Assembly: GCF_010686655.1 (NCBI RefSeq)
Contig: NZ_JAAGVY010000002.1
Location: forward strand, 186,001 to 250,000
Source of the DNA: Cryomorpha ignava
GTDB lineage: Bacteria; Bacteroidota; Bacteroidia; Flavobacteriales_D; Cryomorphaceae
Direction: 5' to 3'
DNA: 64,000 bases
This document shows positions 15,518-24,015 of the stretch, piece by piece. Within the stretch, counting starts at the first letter, position 1. Every line of letters starts with the position of its first letter. A program made the position numbers and the translations under genes. Under the pieces are notes generated by a model that was given only the letters and a program-made list of their open reading frames with translations, made no database searches and was not told the DNA's origin.

Positions 15518-16061
15518 GTATAAAGAACCTACATACGAAGATTTAAGGAAGAAATATACGGATGAAGAAATTGCAGAAAGCTTTGTCTTTAGAAGCACCA
15601 TGACCGTTGATGAACAAGCTGTAGCTGATAAAGAATTTAGAAAACACAGGTTTGAGCTATTAAAGAATATGTCAGATGAACAGGTGCTGCATGGAGAACT
15701 ATTAAGGACGAAATACTTGATGAAAGACTATTTTAATCAAAATTTCTTCATTGATGAATATTCCTTTTCTAATCAACTAAGAAAGTATATAAGTTTGCTA
15801 AACCGAAATATGGCAAACTTTGCTTCAGATATAGATATTCATAAAACAAAGCTTAGTAGAATACTTAATGATAGAGAAAATCCGAATATCGACTTGATGT
15901 ATAGACTAGAACAGCACAGTGGGAAAATGATACCGGCTACTTATTGGTATAAGCTGCATTCAAGGAAATTAGAAGAAGAAATAAAGAGAAATGATGAGAA
16001 GAGGATGGATGAATATAAAAAGGTTAAAAACGAACTGAAATTCAAAATTTCCGCAAAGTAG
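15510..16061 (+). CDS. Xre-type helix-turn-helix protein, candidate antitoxin
   Basis: The 183-residue protein has an acidic N-terminal part (YEDLRKKYTDEEIAESFVF) common in antitoxins of this type, and a helix-turn-helix around NMANFASDIDIHKTKLSRIL and NDRENPNIDLMYRLEQHS. The C-terminus is strongly charged and coiled (KLEEEIKRNDEKRMDEYKK). Being second and overlapping the GNAT gene, it fits a toxin-first module controlled by the inverted repeat at 14988-15008. It may instead be an ordinary repressor. Confidence 0.72.
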   Translation: MSKYKEPTYEDLRKKYTDEEIAESFVFRSTMTVDEQAVADKEFRKHRFELLKNMSDEQVLHGELLRTKYLMKDYFNQNFFIDEYSFSNQLRKYISLLNRNMANFASDIDIHKTKLSRILNDRENPNIDLMYRLEQHSGKMIPATYWYKLHSRKLEEEIKRNDEKRMDEYKKVKNELKFKISAK

Positions 16062-16198
16062 AAAAGAAAATTCGGAGAACTTTTTTAGTATGCCCGTACT
16101 TCCCTGATAATTTCGCAAGGGCTGAAGGCATGGCAAATCAAAATATTTAGAGGATGAGTGCCATAACTTTGTCGTTGCAACAATTGAACTAAAAAATA

Positions 16199-16672
16199 AT
16201 GGAAAACATTTCAAATAGAGCTTTAATAAGTCGCATCTACAGTACAGCCGACCAAAACCTGGAGGACGCTGACTTTGAAGCTGAAAGTTGGTCGCAGTGG
16301 TATTCCGCTGTTCAAGAACTACCTGTGCCTGAAAAGATGGTTTACGTGATCGTGAAATTAAATCAGGCGGTAACACATGGTGGTTTTACGGAATTTTACG
16401 AAACCTCACTAGGGGTTTTTGCTCCCGAAATTATTCATGCCCTCAATGAAATTAAGGCGGTAGCAACTGCCGAAATTGTTTCGAGCACTTTGCTGGTTGT
16501 AAATCCCACAGGACTTCTGGATGAAGATTACAAAGCGTTTGTTTTTAATCTTAAGCTTTCTGAACAACAAAAGGCGCAACTTTACACGCAAGATATTCGG
16601 TATGACCAACTGCACGGACATGAGAATTTAGAGGATCTACTCGGTGCGTATTTACAGGATATAGTTAAATGA
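16199..16672 (+). CDS. DMP19 (DUF4375)-family protein
   Basis: A 157-residue acidic protein with the DMP19 pattern: PVPEKMVYVIVKLNQAVTHG, then GGFTEFYETSLGVFAPEIIHALNEIKA, then a short helical region. DMP19 proteins are small and helical; the founding member was described as a DNA mimic in Neisseria, but most relatives have no proven role. It shares a four-base overlap with a lipoprotein gene, so the two are probably one unit. Confidence 0.7.
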   Translation: MENISNRALISRIYSTADQNLEDADFEAESWSQWYSAVQELPVPEKMVYVIVKLNQAVTHGGFTEFYETSLGVFAPEIIHALNEIKAVATAEIVSSTLLVVNPTGLLDEDYKAFVFNLKLSEQQKAQLYTQDIRYDQLHGHENLEDLLGAYLQDIVK

Positions 16673-17241
16673 AAGTACTTGTCAGATTACTTAGTTATTT
16701 CGGATTAATCATCCTATTGACCCAGTGCGCTGCTTTTGGAAGCAAAACATTGTATAAGACTGACCGACCAATTACATTTGAACCCTCAAGAATTGGTGTC
16801 AGTCAACTTTTAAGAGAGGATATATTAAATCAGATAGTTGGTTCCACCGGGAAATATTATGGATGGGCAGTTGGCGGGTTTTTAAAAGAAAAGCATATTG
16901 CACGTGTTGAAGTCACCATTCCGCAATTTGACGACTTTTTGAATGTGGACAAAGGTGTGATTATAGAATTATGTGAAAGAGATTCTTTAGATGGAATACT
17001 GGTTGGCAGATTGAGGTATATATTTGTTGATTACTACACCTTATTTATTCCCATGGGTCAAAGTCAGGATACCGAGGTGGAATTGCAGTATTATGACTCA
17101 AAGGGTGAACTGATTATTCATACCAGGCATAATACACAGAATGGCAATACTTATGGAAACATGCCAAGTCCTGATTTAACTGTGAGAGATGGAGCCATTG
17201 GGGCACTCAAAAAGATGTTTAAAGAAATGGAGGTTAAATAA
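16669..17241 (+). CDS. Putative lipoprotein
   Basis: A 190-residue protein with a signal peptide ending at a lipobox (LIILLTQC), so Cys 20 would be lipidated. The mature part is mixed alpha/beta with no family I recognise (KTDRPITFEPSRIGVSQLL; VEVTIPQFDDFLN; LVGRLRYIFVDYYTLF). It is translationally coupled (ATGA-type overlap) with the DMP19-like gene. Probable location: periplasmic face of a membrane or cell surface. Confidence 0.7.
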   Translation: MKVLVRLLSYFGLIILLTQCAAFGSKTLYKTDRPITFEPSRIGVSQLLREDILNQIVGSTGKYYGWAVGGFLKEKHIARVEVTIPQFDDFLNVDKGVIIELCERDSLDGILVGRLRYIFVDYYTLFIPMGQSQDTEVELQYYDSKGELIIHTRHNTQNGNTYGNMPSPDLTVRDGAIGALKKMFKEMEVK

Positions 17242-17295
17242 ATGTGCTGGAATAGTTCATTTTTTAATCTCTCTAACTGAAACAGTTGCTACCCG

Positions 17296-17431
17296 TCTCA
17301 AAACAACCACTCAAAACTCCAAATTTTCAGAATCCATCATATCCACCGCCCGTTTCATTTTCTTTTGAATGACTTTAAAGTGATGTTTGTCCTCTTCAGT
17401 TACAAAAGTAATGGCGTCGCCGGGGTTTTCT
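17296..17431 (-). pseudogene. Displaced 3' end of an rhlE-like helicase gene
   Basis: This segment is a direct repeat of 19298-19433, the 3' end of the rhlE gene, with 6 mismatches in about 135 bases. Read on the minus strand it encodes ENPGDAITFVTEEDKHHF and the rest of the tail to a stop. Five of the six differences are synonymous and one is Ile to Met, so the two ends diverged as functional genes before being brought together. It marks the left edge of the AbiE insertion. Confidence 0.85.
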
Positions 17432-17542
17432 GTTGGACTGTGCCTAAATCATAAGGCCTTAAATTTCAAAATCGCCCGTATAAGCATCCCTTTATTTGTT
17501 TGCGATTAACTACATTATGTGTAGCTTTGTGCAAACTAATTA

Positions 17543-18343
17543 ATGAGCTTACAAAAAACATATAACTCCATTGAAAACTATTTGCGCAAAGTACAATCGA
17601 AGGGTCGATACACTTTGACATTAAATGAATTAACGAGCAAATTCGACTCTTCTGAAAAGGCAATTCTCCAGAACACCTTTCGGCTAAAGTCCAAAAACTT
17701 GCTTGCTCAGGTGAGAAAAGAATTCTATGTAATTCTGCCTCCTCAATATTTAGAAAGAGGTATGATTCCGCCAACCCTGTTTATCGGAGATCTCATGGAG
17801 TTTTTGCAGCGAGAGTATTACATAGGATTGTTGTCTGCCGCAGCACTTCATGGTGCAGGGCATCAACAGCCGATGCAGTTTCAGGTAATGATTAATAAAC
17901 CACCCTTAAGAAGAATCAAAAACAAGAAGCTTGATCTACATTTTTATGTGAAGAGCAAATGGCGATCGGAGGACATCGTTGAAAAGATAACTGAAACCGG
18001 ATATATCCAGGTATCATCTCCTTCGCTTACTGCATTCGACCTTGTACGTTACCATAAGAAAATCGGTGGTCTCAATCGTGTAATCCCTATACTTGAAGAT
18101 TTGGTGGAAAACATTAAGCCTGCCGAGCTCGATAGAACTGCTAGAAATCAAAAAGCACCCGACATCCAAAGATTGGGTTACTTACTGGAGCAATTGGGTA
18201 GTAAAAATTTGTCATTTATCCTCTATAATAAAATAGAGGAAAAGTCTTTACGCGAAATCCCAATTTCATTGTCACATAAGAATAGAGACGGAGAGTTGAA
18301 CTCCAAATGGAATGTAATAATCAATACAGAACTCGATTTCTAA
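17543..18343 (+). CDS. abiEi: AbiEi-type antitoxin / transcriptional regulator
   Basis: This 266-residue protein has an N-terminal winged-helix region (SIENYLRKVQSKGRYTLTLN; KAILQNTFRLKSKNLLAQV) followed by the AbiEi domain (RGMIPPTLFIGDLMEFLQRE; YYIGLLSAAALHGAGHQQPM; SPSLTAFDLVRYHKKIGGLN). The family represses its own operon and counters AbiEii in type IV TA systems. The stop overlaps the AbiEii ATG (TAATG). The module lies between two copies of the rhlE 3' end. Confidence 0.9.
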   Translation: MSLQKTYNSIENYLRKVQSKGRYTLTLNELTSKFDSSEKAILQNTFRLKSKNLLAQVRKEFYVILPPQYLERGMIPPTLFIGDLMEFLQREYYIGLLSAAALHGAGHQQPMQFQVMINKPPLRRIKNKKLDLHFYVKSKWRSEDIVEKITETGYIQVSSPSLTAFDLVRYHKKIGGLNRVIPILEDLVENIKPAELDRTARNQKAPDIQRLGYLLEQLGSKNLSFILYNKIEEKSLREIPISLSHKNRDGELNSKWNVIINTELDF

Positions 18344-19131
18344 TGCTGCCAAGGCGATATATAGACGAATGCAAAGAATTTGCACATTGGCTAGAAAATG
18401 CCCAAGTGGAACAAGATCTTGTTATTGAAAAAGCGATGATGGAATTGTTCTCCGATCCATTCTTAAAAGAGCGCTTGGCCTTTAGAGGAGGAACTGCCTT
18501 GCACAAAATATTCTTAAAACCGCAGGTGAGATATTCCGAAGATATCGACTTAGTCCAGATTAGAGCGAAACCTATTAAAGACACTATTTCTGTTGTAAGA
18601 AAACAACTTGATTTCTTAGGTAAACCTGTCGTAAAACAAAAAGCGAATAACAATACTTTGGTTTACCGTTTTGAGTCCGAAATTCCACCTGTTGTAAACT
18701 TGAGACTTAAGATTGAGATAAATTGTAGGGAGCACTTTACCGTATTGGGTTACAAAGAGATTGAACATAAAATTGAGAACAGCTGGACAAACGGTTTTTG
18801 TAAACTCACGGCATTTGAAGTGGAAGAAATGCTGGGCACAAAATTGCGGGCACTTTATCAACGAAAAAAGGGTCGTGACTTATTTGACTTGTACCATGCC
18901 TTGACCAACCTGGACTTGGATACTGGAACATTGATCAAATGCTACCAAGAATACATGGCATTTTCGGTTGACAAACCTCATACGCAAAATCAATTTCTCC
19001 GCAATATGGAGGAGAAACTCAAAGACCCAGATTTTGAAGGAGACATCTTTGCCTTATTGAGACCAGGCATTGAATATGATCAAGCAAAAGCATACGAATT
19101 GATTAAAACCGAATTGATAGAAAAAATATGA
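18343..19131 (+). CDS. abiEii: AbiEii nucleotidyltransferase toxin
   Basis: The 262-residue protein has the nucleotidyltransferase signature FRGGTALHK (from residue 47) and SEDIDLV with Asp67 and Asp69 as metal ligands, then a conserved ERKKGRDLFDLYHAL-like segment (QRKKGRDLFDLYHAL). ATG 18343 is favoured over the frame's first start at 18307 because it forms the TAATG coupling with AbiEi. AbiEii/Sv.T-type enzymes block growth by nucleotide transfer, in characterised relatives to tRNA ends, and cause phage abortive infection. Intact. Confidence 0.92.
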   Translation: MLPRRYIDECKEFAHWLENAQVEQDLVIEKAMMELFSDPFLKERLAFRGGTALHKIFLKPQVRYSEDIDLVQIRAKPIKDTISVVRKQLDFLGKPVVKQKANNNTLVYRFESEIPPVVNLRLKIEINCREHFTVLGYKEIEHKIENSWTNGFCKLTAFEVEEMLGTKLRALYQRKKGRDLFDLYHALTNLDLDTGTLIKCYQEYMAFSVDKPHTQNQFLRNMEEKLKDPDFEGDIFALLRPGIEYDQAKAYELIKTELIEKI

Positions 19132-19297
19132 CAAGCAATTAGTCATACACACTTGCAAGTCGCACTTATATCTCAATTACAAAAACTTGTAAAAAAGTAT
19201 ACCTCCCGAACGCTATAAAGAAAAACAAAACACGAGAGAACAATACACAATCTACTTACTCCATTAATGTTGCGTATATTGTAATTGCTGCCTCCCA

Positions 19298-19433
19298 TCT
19301 CAAAACAACCACTCAAAACTCCAAATTTTCAGAATCAATCATGTCCACCGCCCGTTTCATTTTCTTTTGAATGACTTTAAAGTGATGTTTATCCTCTTCA
19401 GTTACAAAAGTAATGGCATCACCTGGGTTTTCG
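19298..19433 (-). repeat. Right copy of the 136-bp direct repeat (rhlE 3' end)
   Basis: Pairs with 17296-17431 at a constant offset of 2002 bases. The copy contains the real 3' end of rhlE and 15 bases past its stop. Confidence 0.85.
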
Positions 19434-20446
19434 GCTCGGCCTGTTCTTCCTATTCGGTGTATGAAATCTTTGGGAGATCTGGGCAATTCATAATTAATTA
19501 CATGCGGCAAAAAGGCAATGTCTATTCCACGTGAAAGCAAATCGGTAGAAACCAACACCCGTAATTTTCCATTTACAAATTTGGTTAAAGAATCTGTCCT
19601 GCTGCCCTGACTCCGCTTACTGTGTATTGCCTGGGCATCTATACCGTTATTTCGCAATTTATCTGCTACCAGGTCGGCCTGATAAACCGATGATGTAAAC
19701 ACCAATACTTGTTTCCAGTCGTTGGTTTTGATTAAATGCCGAAGCAGCGGCCCTTTCTTCTCGGCAGTGACAAAATAGCCAAGCTGGTTGATTAATTCAA
19801 CCATAACCCTTTCTGCTTCTACCTTAACAACTACCGGGTTTTGTAATAAAAACCCTTTTATTGCATCTACTTCCGGACTTAAAGTTGCGGAGAACAATAG
19901 GTTTTGACGTTTGGAAGGTAATAGCGCAAAAATCTGATCCATCTCCTTTTTAAAACCGAGATTTAACATCTTATCTGCTTCATCAAGTACCAGCGTAGAG
20001 AGCTGGCTAAAATGTACCGCATTAGATTCCTTAAGTTCTAATAAACGCCCGGGAGTTGCCACCAAAACATTGAGATGCTGCATACCCATCATTTGCGGAT
20101 TTATAGAAACCCCGCCGTGCACAGCCATCGATTTAAAACGAAATGGGAGTTCTTGCGAAAAGGAACGAAATACTTCTTCCACTTGTATAGCCAATTCCCG
20201 TGTGGGAACCAATACCAATACATTAATATGTCTATTCTTAGTGGTGGTATGGCCATCCAGGCTTTGAATAATTGGCAGGGCATAAGCGGCCGTTTTCCCC
20301 GAACCTGTAGGAGCTATTCCCAATACATCTTTCCCTTGCAAAATAACGGGTATAGCCTTCTCCTGAATTACAGTCGGTTGTTTATAATCCTGATTGGCAA
20401 TTGATTTTAAAATATATGGAGCTAATCCTAAAGATTTAAAAGACAT
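19313..20446 (-). CDS. rhlE: DEAD-box RNA helicase, RhlE type
   Basis: A 377-residue helicase with all core motifs: the Q-motif region (PTVIQEKAIPVILQGKDVLG), motif I APTGSGKT, VPTRELA, TPGRL, DEAD (LVLDEADKML), SAT, RGIDI and HRIGRTGR. The short C-terminus (ending DSENLEF) lacks a basic tail, as in compact RhlE-like proteins. It unwinds RNA in the cytoplasm, with roles in ribosome assembly, RNA turnover and cold growth. Its 3' end is duplicated at 17296-17431. Confidence 0.95.
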   Translation of the reverse strand: MSFKSLGLAPYILKSIANQDYKQPTVIQEKAIPVILQGKDVLGIAPTGSGKTAAYALPIIQSLDGHTTTKNRHINVLVLVPTRELAIQVEEVFRSFSQELPFRFKSMAVHGGVSINPQMMGMQHLNVLVATPGRLLELKESNAVHFSQLSTLVLDEADKMLNLGFKKEMDQIFALLPSKRQNLLFSATLSPEVDAIKGFLLQNPVVVKVEAERVMVELINQLGYFVTAEKKGPLLRHLIKTNDWKQVLVFTSSVYQADLVADKLRNNGIDAQAIHSKRSQGSRTDSLTKFVNGKLRVLVSTDLLSRGIDIAFLPHVINYELPRSPKDFIHRIGRTGRAENPGDAITFVTEEDKHHFKVIQKKMKRAVDMIDSENLEF

Positions 20447-20795
20447 AAAATGGATTTATTTTAGCTGATAAAGGTAGGCTTTAGAAATGCATTTTTTTTG
20501 AATGTAATATTTTAGGTACCCCTTTCGGGGAATGCCTTTCTACTGGGGGTACCAAATCAACGAATACCACAATCTTAGGATTCGACAAATCTATAATGCG
20601 TTTTCATTCGTACTTCACCGGGTTTACGATTATCAGCTAGCTTCGTTTAGTTGGTCATGAATTGAAATAGTTATATCTGAAGAATCCGAATTCGAGCTCT
20701 GCCATTGTCAGTTTAACCGATATTGAAGTTTGTGGAGTGTGGTTTATACGGAGGTTTGCGGTAAGCAAAACAGAATAACTTAAAACACTGATACA
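20447..20795. other. Divergent intergenic region with hairpins
   Basis: GGTACCCC (20515-20522) and GGGGTACC (20546-20553) form an 8-bp stem, and the competing CCCCTTTCGGGG (20519-20530) forms a second hairpin sharing the same Cs. On the minus strand this lies in the leader of rhlE and could be a switchable structure. No gene is seen. Confidence 0.4.
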
Positions 20796-21149
20796 ATGAA
20801 AATAACATCAAAGTCACACGGAATTATTGACTACATAGTAGTAGTTTTTTTAGCGATATCTCCCACTTTTTTTAATCTTCCTGAAATAACCAGTATTTTC
20901 ACTTATGCTTTGGCCGGAATCCATCTAGGCTTAACTGTGTTGACCAGATTTGAACTGGGTCTTATTAAAGTTATTCCCTTCAAAATTCATGGATGGATTG
21001 AATTAATTGTCTCAATAGTCCTATTTGGAGTTGCCTTTTTCTTAGGCAACAAAGAAGGAGATTTTGCAAGAAACTTTTATCTCGGAGTTGCTGTAGTAGT
21101 ATTTCTGACTTGGCTTATTACTGATTATCGAGTAAGTAAAACCGTTTAG
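20796..21149 (+). CDS. Four-helix membrane protein (SPW-like)
   Basis: This 117-residue protein has four hydrophobic segments (IIDYIVVVFLAISPTFF; IFTYALAGIHLGLTVLT; WIELIVSIVLFGVAFFL; FYLGVAVVVFLTWLITDY) with a conserved SHGIIDY start and HGWIEL before helix 3. This is the pattern of small SPW-repeat-like integral membrane proteins of unknown function. Likely inner membrane. Confidence 0.65.
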   Translation: MKITSKSHGIIDYIVVVFLAISPTFFNLPEITSIFTYALAGIHLGLTVLTRFELGLIKVIPFKIHGWIELIVSIVLFGVAFFLGNKEGDFARNFYLGVAVVVFLTWLITDYRVSKTV

Positions 21150-21212
21150 GCCAATCAGAGCAGTACTGGCACTGTTTGAACCGAAATCACTGACACTGAT
21201 GGATCGAAATAG

Positions 21213-21548
21213 GTGGCACCAATTGAACCGAGTTATCCAAAGGCAACGGCACTGTATGTGGGTGACGAATATATCCAACATAATCTCGCTGTGAAAAACG
21301 GGATTGAGGGTTTTATTGAATATTTTGAGCGAATGCAGACCGAATATCCCAACAAGTCAATCGAATTTGTACAAGCAATCTCCGAAAATGATTTAGTCGC
21401 TTTTCATACCCATCAAGTTTAGCCTGGCAATGATGAATATGTTACAATGGACTTTTTTAGGTTTGATGTGAATGGAAAAATTGTTGAACATTGGGGCTCC
21501 ATACAGCAGATACCAAAAGGATCAGCCAACAAAAACAAAATGTGGTAA
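21213..21548 (+). pseudogene. SnoaL/NTF2-like protein interrupted by a stop codon
   Basis: Frame GTG 21213 gives YVGDEYIQHNLAVKNG, GIEGFIEYFERMQTEYPNKS and AISENDLVAFHTHQV, then TAG at 21420, then PGNDEYVTMDFFRFD, GKIVEHWGSIQQIP and SANKNKMW to a stop at 21546. Homologous SnoaL-like proteins have Trp (TGG) at the TAG position. The first 20 or so residues of the family are also missing or altered. A single base change plus N-terminal loss makes this a pseudogene unless the stop is read through. Confidence 0.78.
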
Positions 21549-21754
21549 AGCGACTATACTTGAACGTCGGGAATTCCGGTGGAGGCTTTAAGGGCGTACT
21601 TTTTTTTGGCGTAAGTAAATTAGCTGACCATAAGCAGTTGCAGTGGATAGTTCAAAATAAGGTCTCTATAAGCTGGGTTAAATAAAGCGGCTAGCCGTTA
21701 GAAAAAGTACAATTGATAATCAATTAAATAAGATCCTGATTCAGGTATATAAGT

Positions 21755-22129
21755 ATGCTAAATGACATTGAATTAAACATTCTGGGAACATCTCTAAAAT
21801 CTTGTTGTAATAATCCTGTAACAGGATATTTCCGGGATGGATTGTGTAGAACTATAAGTGAAGATTCTGGAACTCACATATTGTGTGTTGTTTTAACTCA
21901 AGAATTTTTAGATTTCACTAAATCTTGTGGAAATGACCTTTCTACTCCTGTACCGCATTGGAACTTTCCAGGCTTAAAACCGGGTCAAAAGTGGTGTTTG
22001 TGTATATCCAGATGGCTTGAAGCAGAGCGCGCCGGTAAAGCTCCATTTGTGGTTCTTGAAGCAACACATCAGAGCGCATTAGAGTATACTACTTTAGAAT
22101 TACTGCAAAAATATGAGGTAGTAGATTAA
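21755..22129 (+). CDS. DUF2237-family protein
   Basis: A 124-residue protein with the DUF2237 signature: NILGTSLKSCCNNPVTGYFRDG, CRTISEDSGTHILCVVLT, TKSCGNDLSTPVPHWNFPGLKPGQKWCLC and a final EATHQSALEYTTLELLQKY. Conserved Cys and His residues may bind metal. Function is unproven; in many bacteria the gene lies beside photolyase or light-stress genes, which suits the genes that follow. Its end overlaps the convergent FAD protein gene by four bases. Confidence 0.88.
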   Translation: MLNDIELNILGTSLKSCCNNPVTGYFRDGLCRTISEDSGTHILCVVLTQEFLDFTKSCGNDLSTPVPHWNFPGLKPGQKWCLCISRWLEAERAGKAPFVVLEATHQSALEYTTLELLQKYEVVD

Positions 22130-23406
22130 CTGTTTTTAGATGTCATACTTTCCGAAAAAAACTTACCTGATATTGTCTCTATTACCGCTTGTGCAGCTCT
22201 TTCTCCAGAAATCATGGCCGCATTTAAGGAGCCATTTAACTGTGTGTCGCCTGCTAAGAATATGCTAGAAGTTAAACGTGTTTCAGACGGTGGTATTTCG
22301 TATTTTAAATCACTTAATTGGGGCAAGGCCATTGGTATATTGTAAAGCTTTATAAACTCACAAGAATGGATGCTACAATGCTCTTTTAATTCTTCTTTCA
22401 CCCGCTCAATGAGCATTTCATTTGATAGGTTTTGATTATCTATTACCGTTACCGAAAGCAATTCTTTATTTGGCGTTGTAGTGGTGCCAAGACTTGTATG
22501 ATAAAAAATATTATTTATTAAGGCTCCGTTTTTAGGAATGAGACCTATTAATGGTTTTCTAATAATTCTGCTTTCAGCTGTAAAATATAAGGTATCACAA
22601 GATTTCCATCGAGTTGTTTGATTTTTCACATTGGAAATCAGATGGCTTGCATCTGTTGCTACAATGGTAAAATGATTTTCTAATTTTGTATTGTCATCCA
22701 AGGTTACTTCCCCATCTTTTAAAGATGCTACTTTCGTATTGAATTTGAAGATAGTGCTCTTTAAGTTTTGTGACAGTTGCTTTGGAATCGCTTCAATTCC
22801 AGCTTTTGGCAAAGTTGCGTATCCTTCTCCAAACATTTTGTAAACAAACTCAAACATTCTGCTGGATGTATCCAATTTGTTTTCAAGAAAAATACCACTA
22901 AAGAATGGCTTAAAGAAATCATTTATCATTTCGGCTGAAAAGCCAAGACCCTTCAAATAAGATAATGTAGATGCTTCCTTATCGGCAAATATATCAGACA
23001 GATTTTTTTTCTTTAGTCTGTTATTCAGCTTCAATATTTTGAGCTTATCCGAAAAAGTTCCTATTCCGGAAAACAATGTGGGAAGTAACAAAGATGCATC
23101 TCTCAAGGGGTCACCTATTATGGTTTGTTTGCCCTTTTTAAAAATGGAAGCTCCAGGAATGAATTCTTGTAAATCTAAAGATTCCAAATCAAGATATTTC
23201 TGAGCTGCGGGGTAGGCCGTTAGCAATACTTGAAAGCCACGGTCTAATTGATAGCCATCTATAATATCTGTTTTTACTCTTCCTCCTGCGCGATCGGTTG
23301 CTTCAATAATAACAGCACTATAGCCATTATCTTCTAAAACTTTGGCGGCTATTAGTCCGCTCACTCCAGCGCCAATGATATGTATTTTATAGTCTTGCTT
23401 ATTCAT
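22126..23406 (-). CDS. FAD-dependent amine-oxidase-like oxidoreductase
   Basis: The 426-residue protein opens with a Rossmann FAD site (IHIIGAGVSGLIAAKVLEDN, then ATDRAGGRVKTD) and closes with IFLAGDTQLNGSLNAAMISG, the flavin-binding end of the NAD(P)-binding/amine oxidase superfamily. DRGFQVLLTAYP is typical of a subgroup common near carotenoid and light-stress genes. The substrate is unknown; protoporphyrinogen-oxidase-like or carotenoid-modifying activity are possibilities. It is divergently placed from folE across a 600-base region. Confidence 0.82.
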   Translation of the reverse strand: MNKQDYKIHIIGAGVSGLIAAKVLEDNGYSAVIIEATDRAGGRVKTDIIDGYQLDRGFQVLLTAYPAAQKYLDLESLDLQEFIPGASIFKKGKQTIIGDPLRDASLLLPTLFSGIGTFSDKLKILKLNNRLKKKNLSDIFADKEASTLSYLKGLGFSAEMINDFFKPFFSGIFLENKLDTSSRMFEFVYKMFGEGYATLPKAGIEAIPKQLSQNLKSTIFKFNTKVASLKDGEVTLDDNTKLENHFTIVATDASHLISNVKNQTTRWKSCDTLYFTAESRIIRKPLIGLIPKNGALINNIFYHTSLGTTTTPNKELLSVTVIDNQNLSNEMLIERVKEELKEHCSIHSCEFIKLYNIPMALPQLSDLKYEIPPSETRLTSSIFLAGDTQLNGSLNAAMISGERAAQAVIETISGKFFSESMTSKNS

Positions 23407-24015
23407 AGGCGTATTTTTTACTAAAGAATAGAAAAGTTAGCTATAGGCCAATTTTATCGTCTTAATCGTTGTTTAATAATGAGCCTATAAAAATAAACAA
23501 AAATACTAATGCCTTTGCTTCGAAGCAAAATTATAGAAAGCTACGAGATTACAGCAGCTTTCTATTGCTAAAAAATGAAGATCATTAGGGGATTATGCTA
23601 AAAAAATAAGGATACGATATGTTCTTTATAAACTGTATAGTAACTTTTAGAGGCGTATAGCAGGAATATTCTTTAAGCGAACGGACTATAAGTCTTGTTG
23701 CATGTCTTCTGCAATCAGAAATGTCAATAAGCTTATGGCCTTCAAGTGATTTAGACGTCCTACTGTCTGATTATTAGGTTTTTATGACGCTAGTAATACA
23801 AATCCATTGTAATACATCATTTTATAGACATCTCCATATATAGACCAGCCTCATAGATAAAGCTTATATTAATATGTCAATTTTGTTTATGGATTTTACA
23901 AAAGTGTTAAACAAAAATGGTAAATTTGTTCAAGAAGTATAGAAACAATATTCGCAGAATATACAGTTCTAGAAAGCTTCAATAACGGACTATATATCCC
24001 TACACAGTAAAATAG
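23407..24015. other. Divergent regulatory region between FAD protein and folE
   Basis: No gene seen. Two hairpins lie near the FAD gene: TTTGCTTCGAAGCAAA (23514-23529) and ATAGAAAGCT (23533-23542) / AGCTTTCTAT (23556-23565). A TAAATTTG -7-like box at 23921-23928 could start transcription of folE, leaving an 80-base leader. Confidence 0.45.

Noticed and set aside
21491-21685. 64-codon ORF after the SnoaL pseudogene
   Set aside because: Starts inside the pseudogene in another frame and has no start signal or family.
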